Below are positions 22,748-31,292 of a stretch of 64,000 nucleotides of DNA, piece after piece (the first letter of the stretch is position 1; each line of letters starts with the position of its first letter). The notes below the pieces were generated by a model. The model was given only the letters and a program-made list of their open reading frames with translations, was not told the origin of the DNA and did no database searches. The position numbers and the translations under genes were made by a program. The DNA is from Lysobacter arvi (GTDB lineage: Bacteria; Pseudomonadota; Gammaproteobacteria; Xanthomonadales; Xanthomonadaceae), in NCBI GenBank assembly GCA_031216755.1, contig JARUHG010000001.1:682001-746000 (forward strand), given 5' to 3'.

Positions 22748-24424
22748 CTACCGTCCCCCGCCGCTTCGGAATATCGACCAGAGCAGCCAGATGCCTGCCG
22801 CGGAGGCCCCGGCAAAGCCCAGGAAGGCGAAAAGCGGCAGGCCCAGGAGGGTAGGGCCGCCCTTGACCGTCATGGTAATGGACGATCCGACGATCAGGGC
22901 CGCGATCACCATGCTGGCGGCCAGCCGGTTCGCCGAATGGCTGAGGTTGGTGCCGAACTCGTGCAGTTCGTCCAGGTGCATTCGCAGCCGTCCTCCGCCG
23001 CGGATCGCCCGGGACAGTCGACGTAGGTCGCGAGGCATGGTGGCTAGCAGCTGGATCGACTCGCTCACGAAGCGGGCACTGCGCCGCGCGATCGCGGCGG
23101 GGCTGTAGTGCATGGCCATCGCACGGCGGAGGAATGGCCTGGCCTGCTGCGCCATGTCGAACCCTGGGTCCAGACTGCGCCCCAAGCCGTCGAGCGTGAG
23201 GCATACCTTGATGAGCATGGCCAGATCCGCAGGCAGCGCGAGCCGGTGCGCACGAAGCAGCGCGGTGACATCGAGCAACATGCTGGCAAGATTGAGTTCG
23301 CCCAATGGCACTGCGTGGTATCGGTCGACGAAGGCGTCGATGTCGATGGCCAGCTGATCCTCATCGACATCCGCGCGACCGGCCCACCCGACGAGCACGT
23401 CGGTCACGCGGCGGGCGTCGCGCTCCACCAGCCCGAACAGCAGGTTCACCACTTCCGCGCTCCTGGCTTTCGACAGGCGACCGACCATGCCGAAGTCGAT
23501 CACGGCGATCCGTCCGTCGCGCATCACGAACACGTTGCCCGCATGAGGGTCCGCGTGGAAGAAGCCATCCATCAGGAGCATCTTCAACACCAATTGCGCA
23601 CCGGTCCTCGCAATGGCTCTTCGGTCCAGGCCGGCCGCTTCGAGCGCGGCCAGGTCGCCAACGGGAATGCCGTCGACGAAATCCTGCACGTTCATGCGTT
23701 CATTCGTGCAGGCCCAATGCACTCTCGGAACCAGCATGCGTGGGTCGTCGGCGAAGCTGGCCGAGATCCGCTCGGCGTTGTGGCATTCGGCCGCCAGATC
23801 GAGCTCGCGGACCAGCGAATCCCGGAAGTGGCGTGCCATGCCGGCGGGATGGAAACGGCGAAGGTCCGGGAACCGGGCTTCGATCTTCCTCGCGGCGTAT
23901 TGCAGCAGGCGCAGGTCGGCTTCGATCAGGGGCCGGATGCCGGGGCGTCGGACCTTGACGACCACCTCGCATCCGTCCGGAAGACGTGCGCGATGCACCT
24001 GGGCGATCGAGGCGGCTGCCAACGGGACCTCGTCGATCGACGCAAACACAGCCTCTGGATGCACGCCCAGCGCCTCGTTGATCTCGTTGCGTATCGACGC
24101 GAACGGGACGGGCGGGACGGCGTTCTGCAAGGCACTGAGTTCCGCAATCCACTCGGGCGGGAACAAGTCCACGCGACCCGCCAGCAATTGGCCGAGCTTG
24201 ACGAAGCAGGGCCCCATTTCCTCCAGTGCACGCCTGACGCGCACTTGCGGGGGCAAGGCCACGAGCGTTTCCAGCTGCGCCAGCGGAAGCAGCTTGCCTG
24301 CCCGCGCGATGGTCCGCGAAAGACCAAGACGCCGTACGACATCGCCGAACCCGTAGCGGATCAGGATGCTTGCCAGCGCTTGCAGGCGTCCGACGTCGTG
24401 TACCGCGAGCAGCGTGTCCCGCAT
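22748..24424 (-). CDS. UbiB/ABC1-type (AarF) atypical kinase
   Basis: 558 residues. Family marks: the KxGQ helix (FVKLGQLLAGRVDLFPPEW), Ala-rich nucleotide loop (LAAASIAQVHRARL), KVRRPGI with the conserved Lys, and catalytic HADPHAGNVFV and IDFGMVGRL. Two C-terminal transmembrane helices are present (about 500-555), as in UbiB. The family supports ubiquinone biosynthesis or lipid handling through ATPase activity. A longer frame to 24508 begins inside the box at 24495, so ATG 24424 was chosen (36-nt leader). Control by an oxygen-type box would link quinone metabolism to respiration state; whether this is the housekeeping UbiB or a paralogue cannot be told, but the lack of ubiE/ubiJ neighbours suggests a paralogue. 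Confidence 0.9.
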   Translation of the reverse strand: MRDTLLAVHDVGRLQALASILIRYGFGDVVRRLGLSRTIARAGKLLPLAQLETLVALPPQVRVRRALEEMGPCFVKLGQLLAGRVDLFPPEWIAELSALQNAVPPVPFASIRNEINEALGVHPEAVFASIDEVPLAAASIAQVHRARLPDGCEVVVKVRRPGIRPLIEADLRLLQYAARKIEARFPDLRRFHPAGMARHFRDSLVRELDLAAECHNAERISASFADDPRMLVPRVHWACTNERMNVQDFVDGIPVGDLAALEAAGLDRRAIARTGAQLVLKMLLMDGFFHADPHAGNVFVMRDGRIAVIDFGMVGRLSKARSAEVVNLLFGLVERDARRVTDVLVGWAGRADVDEDQLAIDIDAFVDRYHAVPLGELNLASMLLDVTALLRAHRLALPADLAMLIKVCLTLDGLGRSLDPGFDMAQQARPFLRRAMAMHYSPAAIARRSARFVSESIQLLATMPRDLRRLSRAIRGGGRLRMHLDELHEFGTNLSHSANRLAASMVIAALIVGSSITMTVKGGPTLLGLPLFAFLGFAGASAAGIWLLWSIFRSGGGR

Positions 24425-24494
24425 GGTCGGTTGGCCTCGCGACGAGCCATTCTGGGACCGGGGTTTCAGGCTAGACGGTCTGCTCCTGCTCCAG

Positions 24495-24508
24495 CTGATC
24501 TGGATCAA
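24495..24508. promoter_or_regulatory. FNR/ANR-like box (UbiB-like gene)
   Basis: CTGATCTGGATCAA, one mismatch. Centre 24501.5 predicts a minus-strand start near 24460, 36 nt before ATG 24424. Confidence 0.6.
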
Positions 24509-24860
24509 CAGTCGGTGCGGCTCGACACGACGACGTCCATGTTGGTCGGGACCGCGTTCACGTTCGCAGCGGTAGGGCTCGCCACAAGGATGAGGGTGAG
24601 CGCTTCGGTCCTCCGTCCGGCTCCTTCACACCCGAGGGCGTACTGTCGTGGTGCACCGAAGCCGCGCACAGCGCGTGGCTTTCTCCCGGAGAACCTTGTG
24701 CACCTCCCGCACGAGGCTTCCATGAGCAGCACCCTTGCCGGCAGTGCCATCTCACTGCCGTGCAGGCGGAACGACCCAATCCCGGACGGCTACGTGCCCG
24801 GTGACTTGCCTGCGATGCGACACCAAGCCCCCATCCATTTCACCGACGCCCGTGAGAACC
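24509..24860. other. intergenic, no convincing gene
   Basis: About 350 bp between the UbiB-like promoter and the small genes at 24861 and 24961. An open plus frame from ATG 24723 gives a Pro/His/Arg-rich peptide without family resemblance. No hairpin, box or RNA gene is recognised. Confidence 0.4.
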
Positions 24861-24953
24861 ATGACCATCATCGAAATCCTGTGCCTGCGCCTCGCGCGCT
24901 TTGTCGCGCCGGTATTCCTGCGCGCAGAACGCGCGATCCTCCCAACGAGGTGA
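24861..24953 (+). CDS. possible 30-residue leader/small protein
   Basis: ATG 24861 to TGA 24953 encodes MTIIEILCLRLARFVAPVFL followed by a short basic tail; a single amphipathic, hydrophobic helix. It ends 7 nt before the next gene, whose ribosome-binding site overlaps its last codons, suggesting a translationally coupled small membrane peptide. Support is limited to position and composition. Confidence 0.3.
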   Translation: MTIIEILCLRLARFVAPVFLRAERAILPTR

Positions 24954-24960
24954 CACGACC

Positions 24961-25260
24961 ATGGAGACCCGAAAAAAAACCGTGGCCAAGCCGCTGATCC
25001 CGATGTTCCGGTTCACGTTGGGCAACGGGCAAAGCATCGGCCCGAAGGCGCTGCAGTCGCTCTGGGTGCAGGCATGTCATCAACCGGAGGCGACCGTGGG
25101 CTGTGTTCCCGGGGCGCGTGTTGACGACAAGGCGACCTACTCGTTGTATGCACCTCAGGGATTGGACGGACTGGCGGAGATCGAGATGCGGCTTCGTGCG
25201 TTGCTCAACGAACGCAGCCTGCGTGTTTCCCTGTTGTGCGTCCACGCCGGAGCGAGATAG
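24961..25260 (+). CDS. hypothetical protein, 99 residues
   Basis: ATG 24961 is preceded by GAGGTGA at 24947-24953. The product starts METRKKTVAKPLIPMFRFTLGNG and contains a compact region (QSIGPKALQSLWVQACHQPEATVGC) and a C-terminal helix-strand (DGLAEIEMRLRALLNERSLRVSLLCV). No family is recognised; no membrane segment. It lies at the end of the stress island, upstream of the Cys-rich copper-type protein. Confidence 0.6.
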   Translation: METRKKTVAKPLIPMFRFTLGNGQSIGPKALQSLWVQACHQPEATVGCVPGARVDDKATYSLYAPQGLDGLAEIEMRLRALLNERSLRVSLLCVHAGAR

Positions 25261-25416
25261 CCGTGTCTCTTTGAGGGGCGCGCGCGGTGGCATCTCTGCA
25301 TCGAAGCGGTCGCGACAGGCTTTGCAGGATCGAAGCCGCTCGTTGCCTGGGCGATCTCCACGTTGCCTTCTCCCGCGTCGGCGTAGGGTGGTGCTCCGTT
25401 ATCTGGAGCCAACGCC

Positions 25417-25776
25417 ATGACGCATCACGAAGCGACGCATCGCTCGGCCGACATGGAGGAGTGCATCCGGAATTGCACCGAGTGCCATGCGATCTGCGTT
25501 GAAACGATCGCCTACTGTGCCCGCGTGGGTGGCAAGCATGCGGAGGCCCAGCACCTGTCGCTACTGGCGACTTGCGCCGACATCTGTCGGACCAGTGCCG
25601 ACGCGATGCTCCGGGGTTCACGCGTTCATGGCTACGTGTGCGGGGCGTGCGCGGCCGTGTGCTCTGCTTGCGCCGACGCGTGCTCGGCGATGCGTGACGA
25701 TCCCGAGATGGCCCGGTGCGCTGAAGCCTGTCGTCGCTGCGCCAGAAGTTGCGAGGAGATGGCGCGCGGCATGTAG
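25417..25776 (+). CDS. Cys-rich four-helix-bundle copper-binding protein (DUF326/Csp-like)
   Basis: 119 residues with about 16 Cys, mostly in C-x3-C or C-x2-C spacing along helices: ECIRNCTECHAICVETIAYC, ATCADICRTSADA, VCGACAAVCSACADAC, and CAEACRRCARSCEEM. This spacing is that of the DUF326 four-helix-bundle proteins and Csp copper storage proteins, which bind many Cu(I) ions along the inside of the bundle. No signal peptide is present, so it is a cytosolic type (Csp3-like). It has a good ribosome-binding site (GGAG, 8 nt before ATG). It lies next to no recognisable copper exporter, so copper buffering or redox protection is inferred. Confidence 0.85.
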   Translation: MTHHEATHRSADMEECIRNCTECHAICVETIAYCARVGGKHAEAQHLSLLATCADICRTSADAMLRGSRVHGYVCGACAAVCSACADACSAMRDDPEMARCAEACRRCARSCEEMARGM

Positions 25777-25828
25777 TGCGGCGGCGGAGCCTTCGTGGCT
25801 GCGGCCACGCGCAAGCGGAGTCGCTGTC

Positions 25829-26140
25829 ATGTCGCGATTCGCCCTGGCATCGACTCGAACTGCATTCAGCGACCACCCGCCGGCGGCGGCTGCCTGGCAG
25901 TTGTACTTGTTGGCCTGGCAGTACCAGACCAGGTCCCGAGCATTCGGGCCGGGAGAACCGGCGGCGTGGCTCGGAAGCCCGGCACCTGCCGAGCGGACCG
26001 GCGCGCTACTACTCATGCACCGCGCGTGGGCGGCGTTGCGTGGTATCGAGGCGGACACGCCGCCGCCTCGCTTGCCCGCTGCGGCTTGGGAGTGGTTCCT
26101 GCGCCACTGGTGGCCGCGTTTGCGAGAGAGCCGCAAGTAG
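25829..26140 (+). CDS. hypothetical Trp-rich protein
   Basis: 103 residues from ATG 25829 (GCGGAG 8-13 nt upstream). Rich in aromatic residues (AWQLYLLAWQYQTRSRAF, AAAWEWFLRHWWPRLRES) with a Pro-rich middle; no transmembrane helix and no family recognised. A 16-bp hairpin begins directly after its stop codon. The downstream side marks the boundary to a lower-GC segment. Confidence 0.55.
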   Translation: MSRFALASTRTAFSDHPPAAAAWQLYLLAWQYQTRSRAFGPGEPAAWLGSPAPAERTGALLLMHRAWAALRGIEADTPPPRLPAAAWEWFLRHWWPRLRESRK

Positions 26141-26189
26141 CACGCTTGAGCAGCCGAGTGGTCGGACTGGCAGCGGCTGCTCAGGCGTG
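26141..26189. terminator. 16-bp hairpin directly after a stop codon
   Basis: CACGCTTGAGCAGCCG (26141-26156) pairs along its whole length with CGGCTGCTCAGGCGTG (26174-26189), with one G-T pair and a 17-nt loop. It starts at the base after the TAG of the Trp-rich gene. No U-tract follows, so it may stabilise the 3' end rather than terminate, or mark an old insertion boundary. The remaining 150 bp to 26345 hold nothing recognised. Confidence 0.6.
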
Positions 26190-26345
26190 GAGTATCCGAC
26201 GGCGCTGACGAACGGAGAGGCGCAATGCCCAAGGGCGATATGAGGCGGATGTCAGAGTAGTGATAAGGCCAGCTATCGGGGCCACGGGGGGCGCTGAAAC
26301 GGGGAACACGACTCCTTGGACGTTGCCCAATGGATCCTTGCAAGA

Positions 26346-27143
26346 TTAGCCCCTCAGTTCGCGCAGCTGGTCTTCGAAGCGGGCGATGGAGGCTTGGTAG
26401 AGGAAGATCGCCCAGCTTACGCGCGCGACGCCGTAGGACTGGAGTTCGGGAAGCGCGGGACCATTGGGCATTCGGGTGATATTGACCGGTGCGCGCGTCT
26501 TTGACATGAACATTGCCAACGCCTCTGGCTCACAGAGCGCAATGGGATACACACAGTCCGCGCCGGCTTCGAGATACGCATTGGCACGTTCCAGTGCTTC
26601 CGGAACTAGTTCCACCTGCGTTCCGATGTCAGCTCCGGCTATGTAAGGACTGAGGAAGTTGTCGACGCGCGCATTGATGACGAGTGGGTAATCCATGGCG
26701 TGCGCGGCGCGTCGGACCTCTCGAAGCCAACACGCGTGTCGTGCAGGATCTCGCAGGATGCCGGCTGCGTGATCGTGAGGTACACCCGGGGAATACTCGG
26801 TGTCTTCGAGGTTGCATCCCGCAGCTCCGATGCCCTGGAGGGAAACGACGAGCGCCTCGGGCTCCATGCCATAACCTCCTTCAGCGTCCACGGTCACCGG
26901 GACGTCCACGCATCTTGAAATCCGCGCCGCCGCGGCGAACATCTCCGTGGCGGGGGCGCCTTCATGGTCCTCGTACCCAAGGGCCGCGGCCACTCCCCAA
27001 CTTGTTGTAGCAACCACCGGGAAACCCGCTCTGACTACTGCCCGCGCGGTGGCCGCGTCCCACACATTCGGCAGCAGCAAGGGCGAGCCAGGCCTATGAA
27101 GCTCCCGCAAGAGTTCACACCGACGGCGCAGATCGCTAGACAT
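26346..27143 (-). CDS. isocitrate lyase/PEP mutase family protein
   Basis: 265 residues, TIM-barrel of the PEP mutase/isocitrate lyase superfamily: LLLPNVWDAATARAVVRAGFPVVATTSWG, metal-binding VTVDAEGGYG and NLEDTEYSPG, VINARVDNF. The KKCGH signature of true isocitrate lyases is absent, so C-C or P-C bond lyase activity on an oxaloacetate- or carboxyphosphonoenolpyruvate-like substrate is expected, substrate unknown. It lies 51 nt downstream of the LuxR-type regulator in the same orientation and may be co-transcribed. Base composition of this segment is lower in GC than the stress island. Confidence 0.85.
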   Translation of the reverse strand: MSSDLRRRCELLRELHRPGSPLLLPNVWDAATARAVVRAGFPVVATTSWGVAAALGYEDHEGAPATEMFAAAARISRCVDVPVTVDAEGGYGMEPEALVVSLQGIGAAGCNLEDTEYSPGVPHDHAAGILRDPARHACWLREVRRAAHAMDYPLVINARVDNFLSPYIAGADIGTQVELVPEALERANAYLEAGADCVYPIALCEPEALAMFMSKTRAPVNITRMPNGPALPELQSYGVARVSWAIFLYQASIARFEDQLRELRG

Positions 27144-27194
27144 TTCAGTTCACCCAACGAGGATGGCTCATGGCGAGCAGTTTGTGAGGTTCCG

Positions 27195-29957
27195 TCAGTC
27201 CACACCACTGGCGTAACCCTCTTTGGCAAGCGCTTCACGGAGATCGCGCCGCCCAGGGATTTCCAACTTCTGAAACACCTTGTGCAGGTGATACTCGACT
27301 GTGCGCGGGCTGATGTAGAACCTCGCACCGATTTCGGAGTTGGTGTGACCATCGCGAGCCATCAACGCGACGTGCATTTCTTGCGGCGTCAACGCTTCCT
27401 TGCGGGTCAAGACGCGCTTTCGCACCATTTCGCCGGTGGCGAGAAGCTCGCGTCTGGATCGCTCGGCGAACGCCGAGGCGCCCATCCGCTTGAAGCTCTC
27501 GTACGCATGACGCAGCGGCTCACGGGCATCCGAGCGGCGGTTCTCCCGGCGTAGCCACTCTCCATAACAAAGCTGACTACGCGCCAGATCGACTCCGGCG
27601 CGACTGCGCGCAAGGTGCTCGATCGATGATCGATAGGCACCCTCGTCACCGCTCAGTAGCCCGCGGCAACGAGCTTCGACACCCAGCGACCATTCAGTTC
27701 CGCACGACCGCGTTCGTTCGATCAGGCAGTCAAGGGCAGATGCGGCATCCCGTTCACTGCCGACCCGAATGGCGGCCTCGATGTACTCCGCCAGCGCCCA
27801 GCCATATGAAATGGCGGTGTCTTCGCGCTCGCAGGCTCGGCGCGCGTTGTGGAGCGCCTTGTCATACTCGCCACAGCCATTGTGCAGACGTGCGGAAACA
27901 CACCAGAATGTGGTCAGGGCTTGACCTTCGCCCCGCATTGCCGCGTTCTGTAGCAACGTGTCCCACATAATCTGCATCTCGCGTTGTTCCCCTCGCGTCG
28001 CCGCCAGAAGAGCGGCCGAGTATTTCAGCGAGGGAAGTCCCGTCGCCTGCTCGATCAGATCGACCTCGTCAATCAACGCCTGCGCCGTCGAGAGGTCTCC
28101 TGCGTGGACATGAAACGCGGCCAGATGGTTCGTGGCATTGGCGAGCAAGCTGATCCTCCCCGTGGCGCGCCCGATCTGCACGCCGCGTTGGGCCAGCGCA
28201 TGCCAAAGGTGGTCGTCCCAAAGTTCCTGTGCCAGGCGGCACCCGATCCATAGCCATCGCTGGTGTTTCTCGTGATCGCAGACTTCTTTGAGCGTCTGCA
28301 GCGCTGCGATGAGTGGCGAGATTGAAGCCGAATAGCCCTCCGTAAAACGAACTACGAGGCCGTTGAGCAACATGTCGGCGACGCTGGTAGGGGAGGTCAT
28401 GGTCATCGCTCCAGCTCGCTGGGCGATTTCCCGCTCATGCGGACCGGGACCAAGACCTCCCGCGAACATCGCAGCGGAGATGGCTTCAACGTAGGTCTCC
28501 CTGGCGATCGCCGCGTCCAGAGGCTCAAGGCGGCGGGCGGCGTCGCAGAGGAGTGCGCTTGAGTCCGCTCCGCGCCGTGTTGCGAATACCAGTTGCGCCC
28601 GCAAGCGCTCCAGACGCCCTCGCTCGAAGACCCCGAGCGACCCAAGTCCTGCGCTTGCCAATAGCCTCGAGGCGGAAGCGAAATCGCCGGCTTCGAGCTT
28701 CGCTTCCGCGGCATCAAGCGCGCGCGTGACACGCACGGTGGGATCAGGTGTCAGCTCAGATGCCCGTTCGAGAAATGCCGCTGCCGCCGCAAGGCCGCCA
28801 CGGGCTTGCGCGCGTCCAGCCGATTGCACCATCTCTGCTGCCACTTCCTCCTCTGGCCTCGACGTCGCATTTGCGCGATGCCATGCACGCCGATCGGGAT
28901 CGAGGGCTGGATCGGTCACCTCAGCCAGGGCTCGATGCGCCTTCCGGCGATCGTCGAGTTCCGAAGCGGCATAGACCGCCGAGCGAACAAGCGGGTGAGG
29001 GAACCGTACTCGCATACCCAAGTCGAGCAACCCAGCCGACTCCGCCATGGCTGCGGCGTCCGTTCCTATCCCTAAACGATCGGCTGCACGCCACAGCAAC
29101 GCTACGTCCCCTATGGGTTCTGCTGCGGCAAGAAGGAGCAGTAGCCGGGAGTCGCGAGGAAGTCTCTCGAAACGCCGAATAAAACTTCGTTCGATGCGCT
29201 TGGTGAGGTTACGGGGGGCGGGAAATGCGAAGCCACCCGCAAGTTCCGCCGGTGTCATCCCGCGTGGAAGCTCTATGAGGGCAAGTGGGTTGCCCCTTGT
29301 CTCGTCGAGAATTCTAGCCTTCACCTGCTCATCGAGCGGCCCGGATAGTGCGTTCTCCAGGAGTAAAGTGGCGTGCTCCAGATCAAGTCCCTTCAACACG
29401 AGATCGGGTAGTCCTGCTAGCACCGTCTCGCCACCTTGCTCGCGCACTGAAAAGATCAGCCCGACTCTTTCAGCCAGGAGCCGTCGCGCTACGAACTTCA
29501 GCGTCTCCGATGACATCTGGTCCAGCCAATGCGCGTCGTCCACTACGCACACGATGGGCTGATCCTCGGCCGCCTCGGCGAGTAAGCCGAGTACGGCCAG
29601 GCCGACGAGGAACCTTTCCGGTGGGGGGCCGGCGCTGAGACCAAACGCCTTTCGCAGCGCCTCATGCTGAGGTTGTGGAAGCCGACCCATTCTGTCGAGA
29701 AAGGGGACGCATAACGCGTGCAAGCCGGCAAACGCCAACTCCATCTCGGACTCGACGCCCGTTGCCCAAATTACACGAGCACCAGTGGCCTCTTCTGACA
29801 ACTGTCTAAGAAGCGATGTCTTCCCAGAACCGGCTTCACCGCGAAGAACCAAGACTTGACTCTGTGACGCGCGAACGCGTTCGACCAAGTGAGAGAGAGC
29901 ACCACGCTCTTCAATCCGGTTAAGAAACTGTGAGGATCGCCGCGCTGCGCCGGACAT
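27195..29957 (-). CDS. large LuxR-family regulator with AAA-type ATPase (LAL/MalT-like)
   Basis: About 920 residues. N-terminal P-loop NTPase: Walker A GEAGSGKTSLL, Walker B IVCVVDDAHWLD. A long helical TPR-like middle follows, and a C-terminal LuxR HTH (LTPQEMHVALMARDGHTNSEIG then SPRTVEYHLHKVFQKL). ATG 29957 (MSGAARRSSQFLNRIEERGALSHLVERV) fits the family start; a GTG at 30008 is an alternative. LAL regulators integrate a ligand signal through ATP binding and oligomerise at promoters. It is divergent from a LysR gene and upstream of the PEP-mutase-like gene. Ligand and targets are unknown. Confidence 0.9.
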   Translation of the reverse strand: MSGAARRSSQFLNRIEERGALSHLVERVRASQSQVLVLRGEAGSGKTSLLRQLSEEATGARVIWATGVESEMELAFAGLHALCVPFLDRMGRLPQPQHEALRKAFGLSAGPPPERFLVGLAVLGLLAEAAEDQPIVCVVDDAHWLDQMSSETLKFVARRLLAERVGLIFSVREQGGETVLAGLPDLVLKGLDLEHATLLLENALSGPLDEQVKARILDETRGNPLALIELPRGMTPAELAGGFAFPAPRNLTKRIERSFIRRFERLPRDSRLLLLLAAAEPIGDVALLWRAADRLGIGTDAAAMAESAGLLDLGMRVRFPHPLVRSAVYAASELDDRRKAHRALAEVTDPALDPDRRAWHRANATSRPEEEVAAEMVQSAGRAQARGGLAAAAAFLERASELTPDPTVRVTRALDAAEAKLEAGDFASASRLLASAGLGSLGVFERGRLERLRAQLVFATRRGADSSALLCDAARRLEPLDAAIARETYVEAISAAMFAGGLGPGPHEREIAQRAGAMTMTSPTSVADMLLNGLVVRFTEGYSASISPLIAALQTLKEVCDHEKHQRWLWIGCRLAQELWDDHLWHALAQRGVQIGRATGRISLLANATNHLAAFHVHAGDLSTAQALIDEVDLIEQATGLPSLKYSAALLAATRGEQREMQIMWDTLLQNAAMRGEGQALTTFWCVSARLHNGCGEYDKALHNARRACEREDTAISYGWALAEYIEAAIRVGSERDAASALDCLIERTRSCGTEWSLGVEARCRGLLSGDEGAYRSSIEHLARSRAGVDLARSQLCYGEWLRRENRRSDAREPLRHAYESFKRMGASAFAERSRRELLATGEMVRKRVLTRKEALTPQEMHVALMARDGHTNSEIGARFYISPRTVEYHLHKVFQKLEIPGRRDLREALAKEGYASGVD

Positions 29958-30317
29958 GGTACCGATCCAAGTGGCTAGAGGGTCCGTCCCGATGAGTGTC
30001 CTTGGCACTGATGAGGCCCGTTAGCAACCTGAATGTGCCGAGCGCCATCTCCACTGTCAAGCCAGTGGGTGTGCGGTATCCCGGGCGGGGACGACTAGGG
30101 ATCTCAACGGATGCGATCGAGGGGCGGCATCCCTCAAGTTGGGTACAACCAGACATCCGGGGCTCCCATGAACACGTTTCCCATGTTGGCTGGCACCTGG
30201 ACTGACGAGGACGGGTCGGACGCGCACTTCCAAGGGGTTGCGGCCCCGACGCGGCGGCTGCGTGATGTTTCCGCCCCGCATTCAACGGGCAGTCTGAAGG
30301 TCGGAGGTCACCAGGAT

Positions 30318-31292
30318 TTGCTTGGCGCGGGGCTATCGGCAAGTTACACAGGCGTCATTGCATTCATCGCGGTGGCGAGTGAGAAAAGCTTCGCACGCGC
30401 GGCAGATCGCCTGGGGATCGGGCGATCTGCAGTTAGCCGCAGCGTACAGAAGTTGGAGTCTCAACTCTCGACAAGATTGTTCCTTCGCAACACTCGTTCA
30501 ACAGCGCTCACGCGCGAAGGCGAGTTGTTCTATGACGCGTGTCGACCCGGGGTCGATCGAATTCTGCTGGCCCTCGAAGAAATTCAGGATTTACGCGATG
30601 GGCCGCCCCGCGGCCAACTTCGGGTGGGAGCCACGCGCAGTTTTGGCCGAAAAGTCATCGCACCACTCCTGGGAGGGTTCCGGGAAATGTTTCCCGGAGT
30701 CGCGATCGAACTAGTCCTTGAAGATGCCCAGTTTGACCTCGTCTACGATGTCGACGTGGCTTTCTGTGACGGAGTCATGAAGGACAGTCGTGTGATTGCC
30801 AAGAAGATCATTCCCATGCCAATCCTCGTCTGCGCGGCGCCTTCGTATGCGGGATCTCACGGCCTACCTGCCAGTGTTGACGATCTCGCAATGCATGTCT
30901 GCATCGGAGATCGATTGGCGAGTGGACGCCTTCAGCATTGGAACTTCTGCGTTGACGGGAAGCCGCTGCATTTTGCGCCCGCAACGACACTCATATTCAA
31001 CGATCCTGACCTCACGCTGCAGGCCGCCTGCGAAGGGCAGGGTCTGGCTCAGGTTCCGCTGTATAGAGCGCGAGAGGTCCTGCGTGAAGGCGCGCTTGTT
31101 ACGTGCCTGGACTCGTTCGCACCCGATGCCGGCGGACACTTCATCTGCTATCTGGACCGTCAACAGCAGCCAAAGCGAACCCGCGTTTTCATCGACTACA
31201 TGACAGCGCAGATCCGCTCGCTCGATTGCTCGGAATCGAATGTTCAGAAGCCGCGGGCACTAGCGAGCCAGGAACATGGAGCGACCGCCTGA
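30318..31292 (+). CDS. LysR-family regulator, probable TTG start
   Basis: LysR protein with HTH (FARAADRLGIGRSAVSRSVQKLE) and substrate-binding domain (RGQLRVGATRSFGRKVIAPLLGGF, PMPILVCAAPSYAGSHGLP). ATG 30168 is in frame but would add about 50 residues unlike any LysR and has no ribosome-binding site. TTG 30318 has GGAGGT at 30303-30308 and gives the same N-terminal length as the paralogue at 36715 (both begin shortly before Y(T/S)GV(I/V)AFIAVA). The effector and genes controlled are unknown; the NmrA-like gene at 31638 is the most likely target by analogy with the duplicate module at 36715-38653. It is divergent from the LuxR-type gene. Confidence 0.85.
   Translation: MLGAGLSASYTGVIAFIAVASEKSFARAADRLGIGRSAVSRSVQKLESQLSTRLFLRNTRSTALTREGELFYDACRPGVDRILLALEEIQDLRDGPPRGQLRVGATRSFGRKVIAPLLGGFREMFPGVAIELVLEDAQFDLVYDVDVAFCDGVMKDSRVIAKKIIPMPILVCAAPSYAGSHGLPASVDDLAMHVCIGDRLASGRLQHWNFCVDGKPLHFAPATTLIFNDPDLTLQAACEGQGLAQVPLYRAREVLREGALVTCLDSFAPDAGGHFICYLDRQQQPKRTRVFIDYMTAQIRSLDCSESNVQKPRALASQEHGATA

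Noticed and set aside
23108..24997. Plus-strand frame opposite the UbiB-like gene, including a peptide from 24723
   Set aside because: The opposite strand encodes UbiB motifs; the part after 24509 is Pro/Arg-rich without similarity.
26141..26189. Integron attC site
   Set aside because: The hairpin lacks the GTTRRRY/RYYYAAC core sites of attC.
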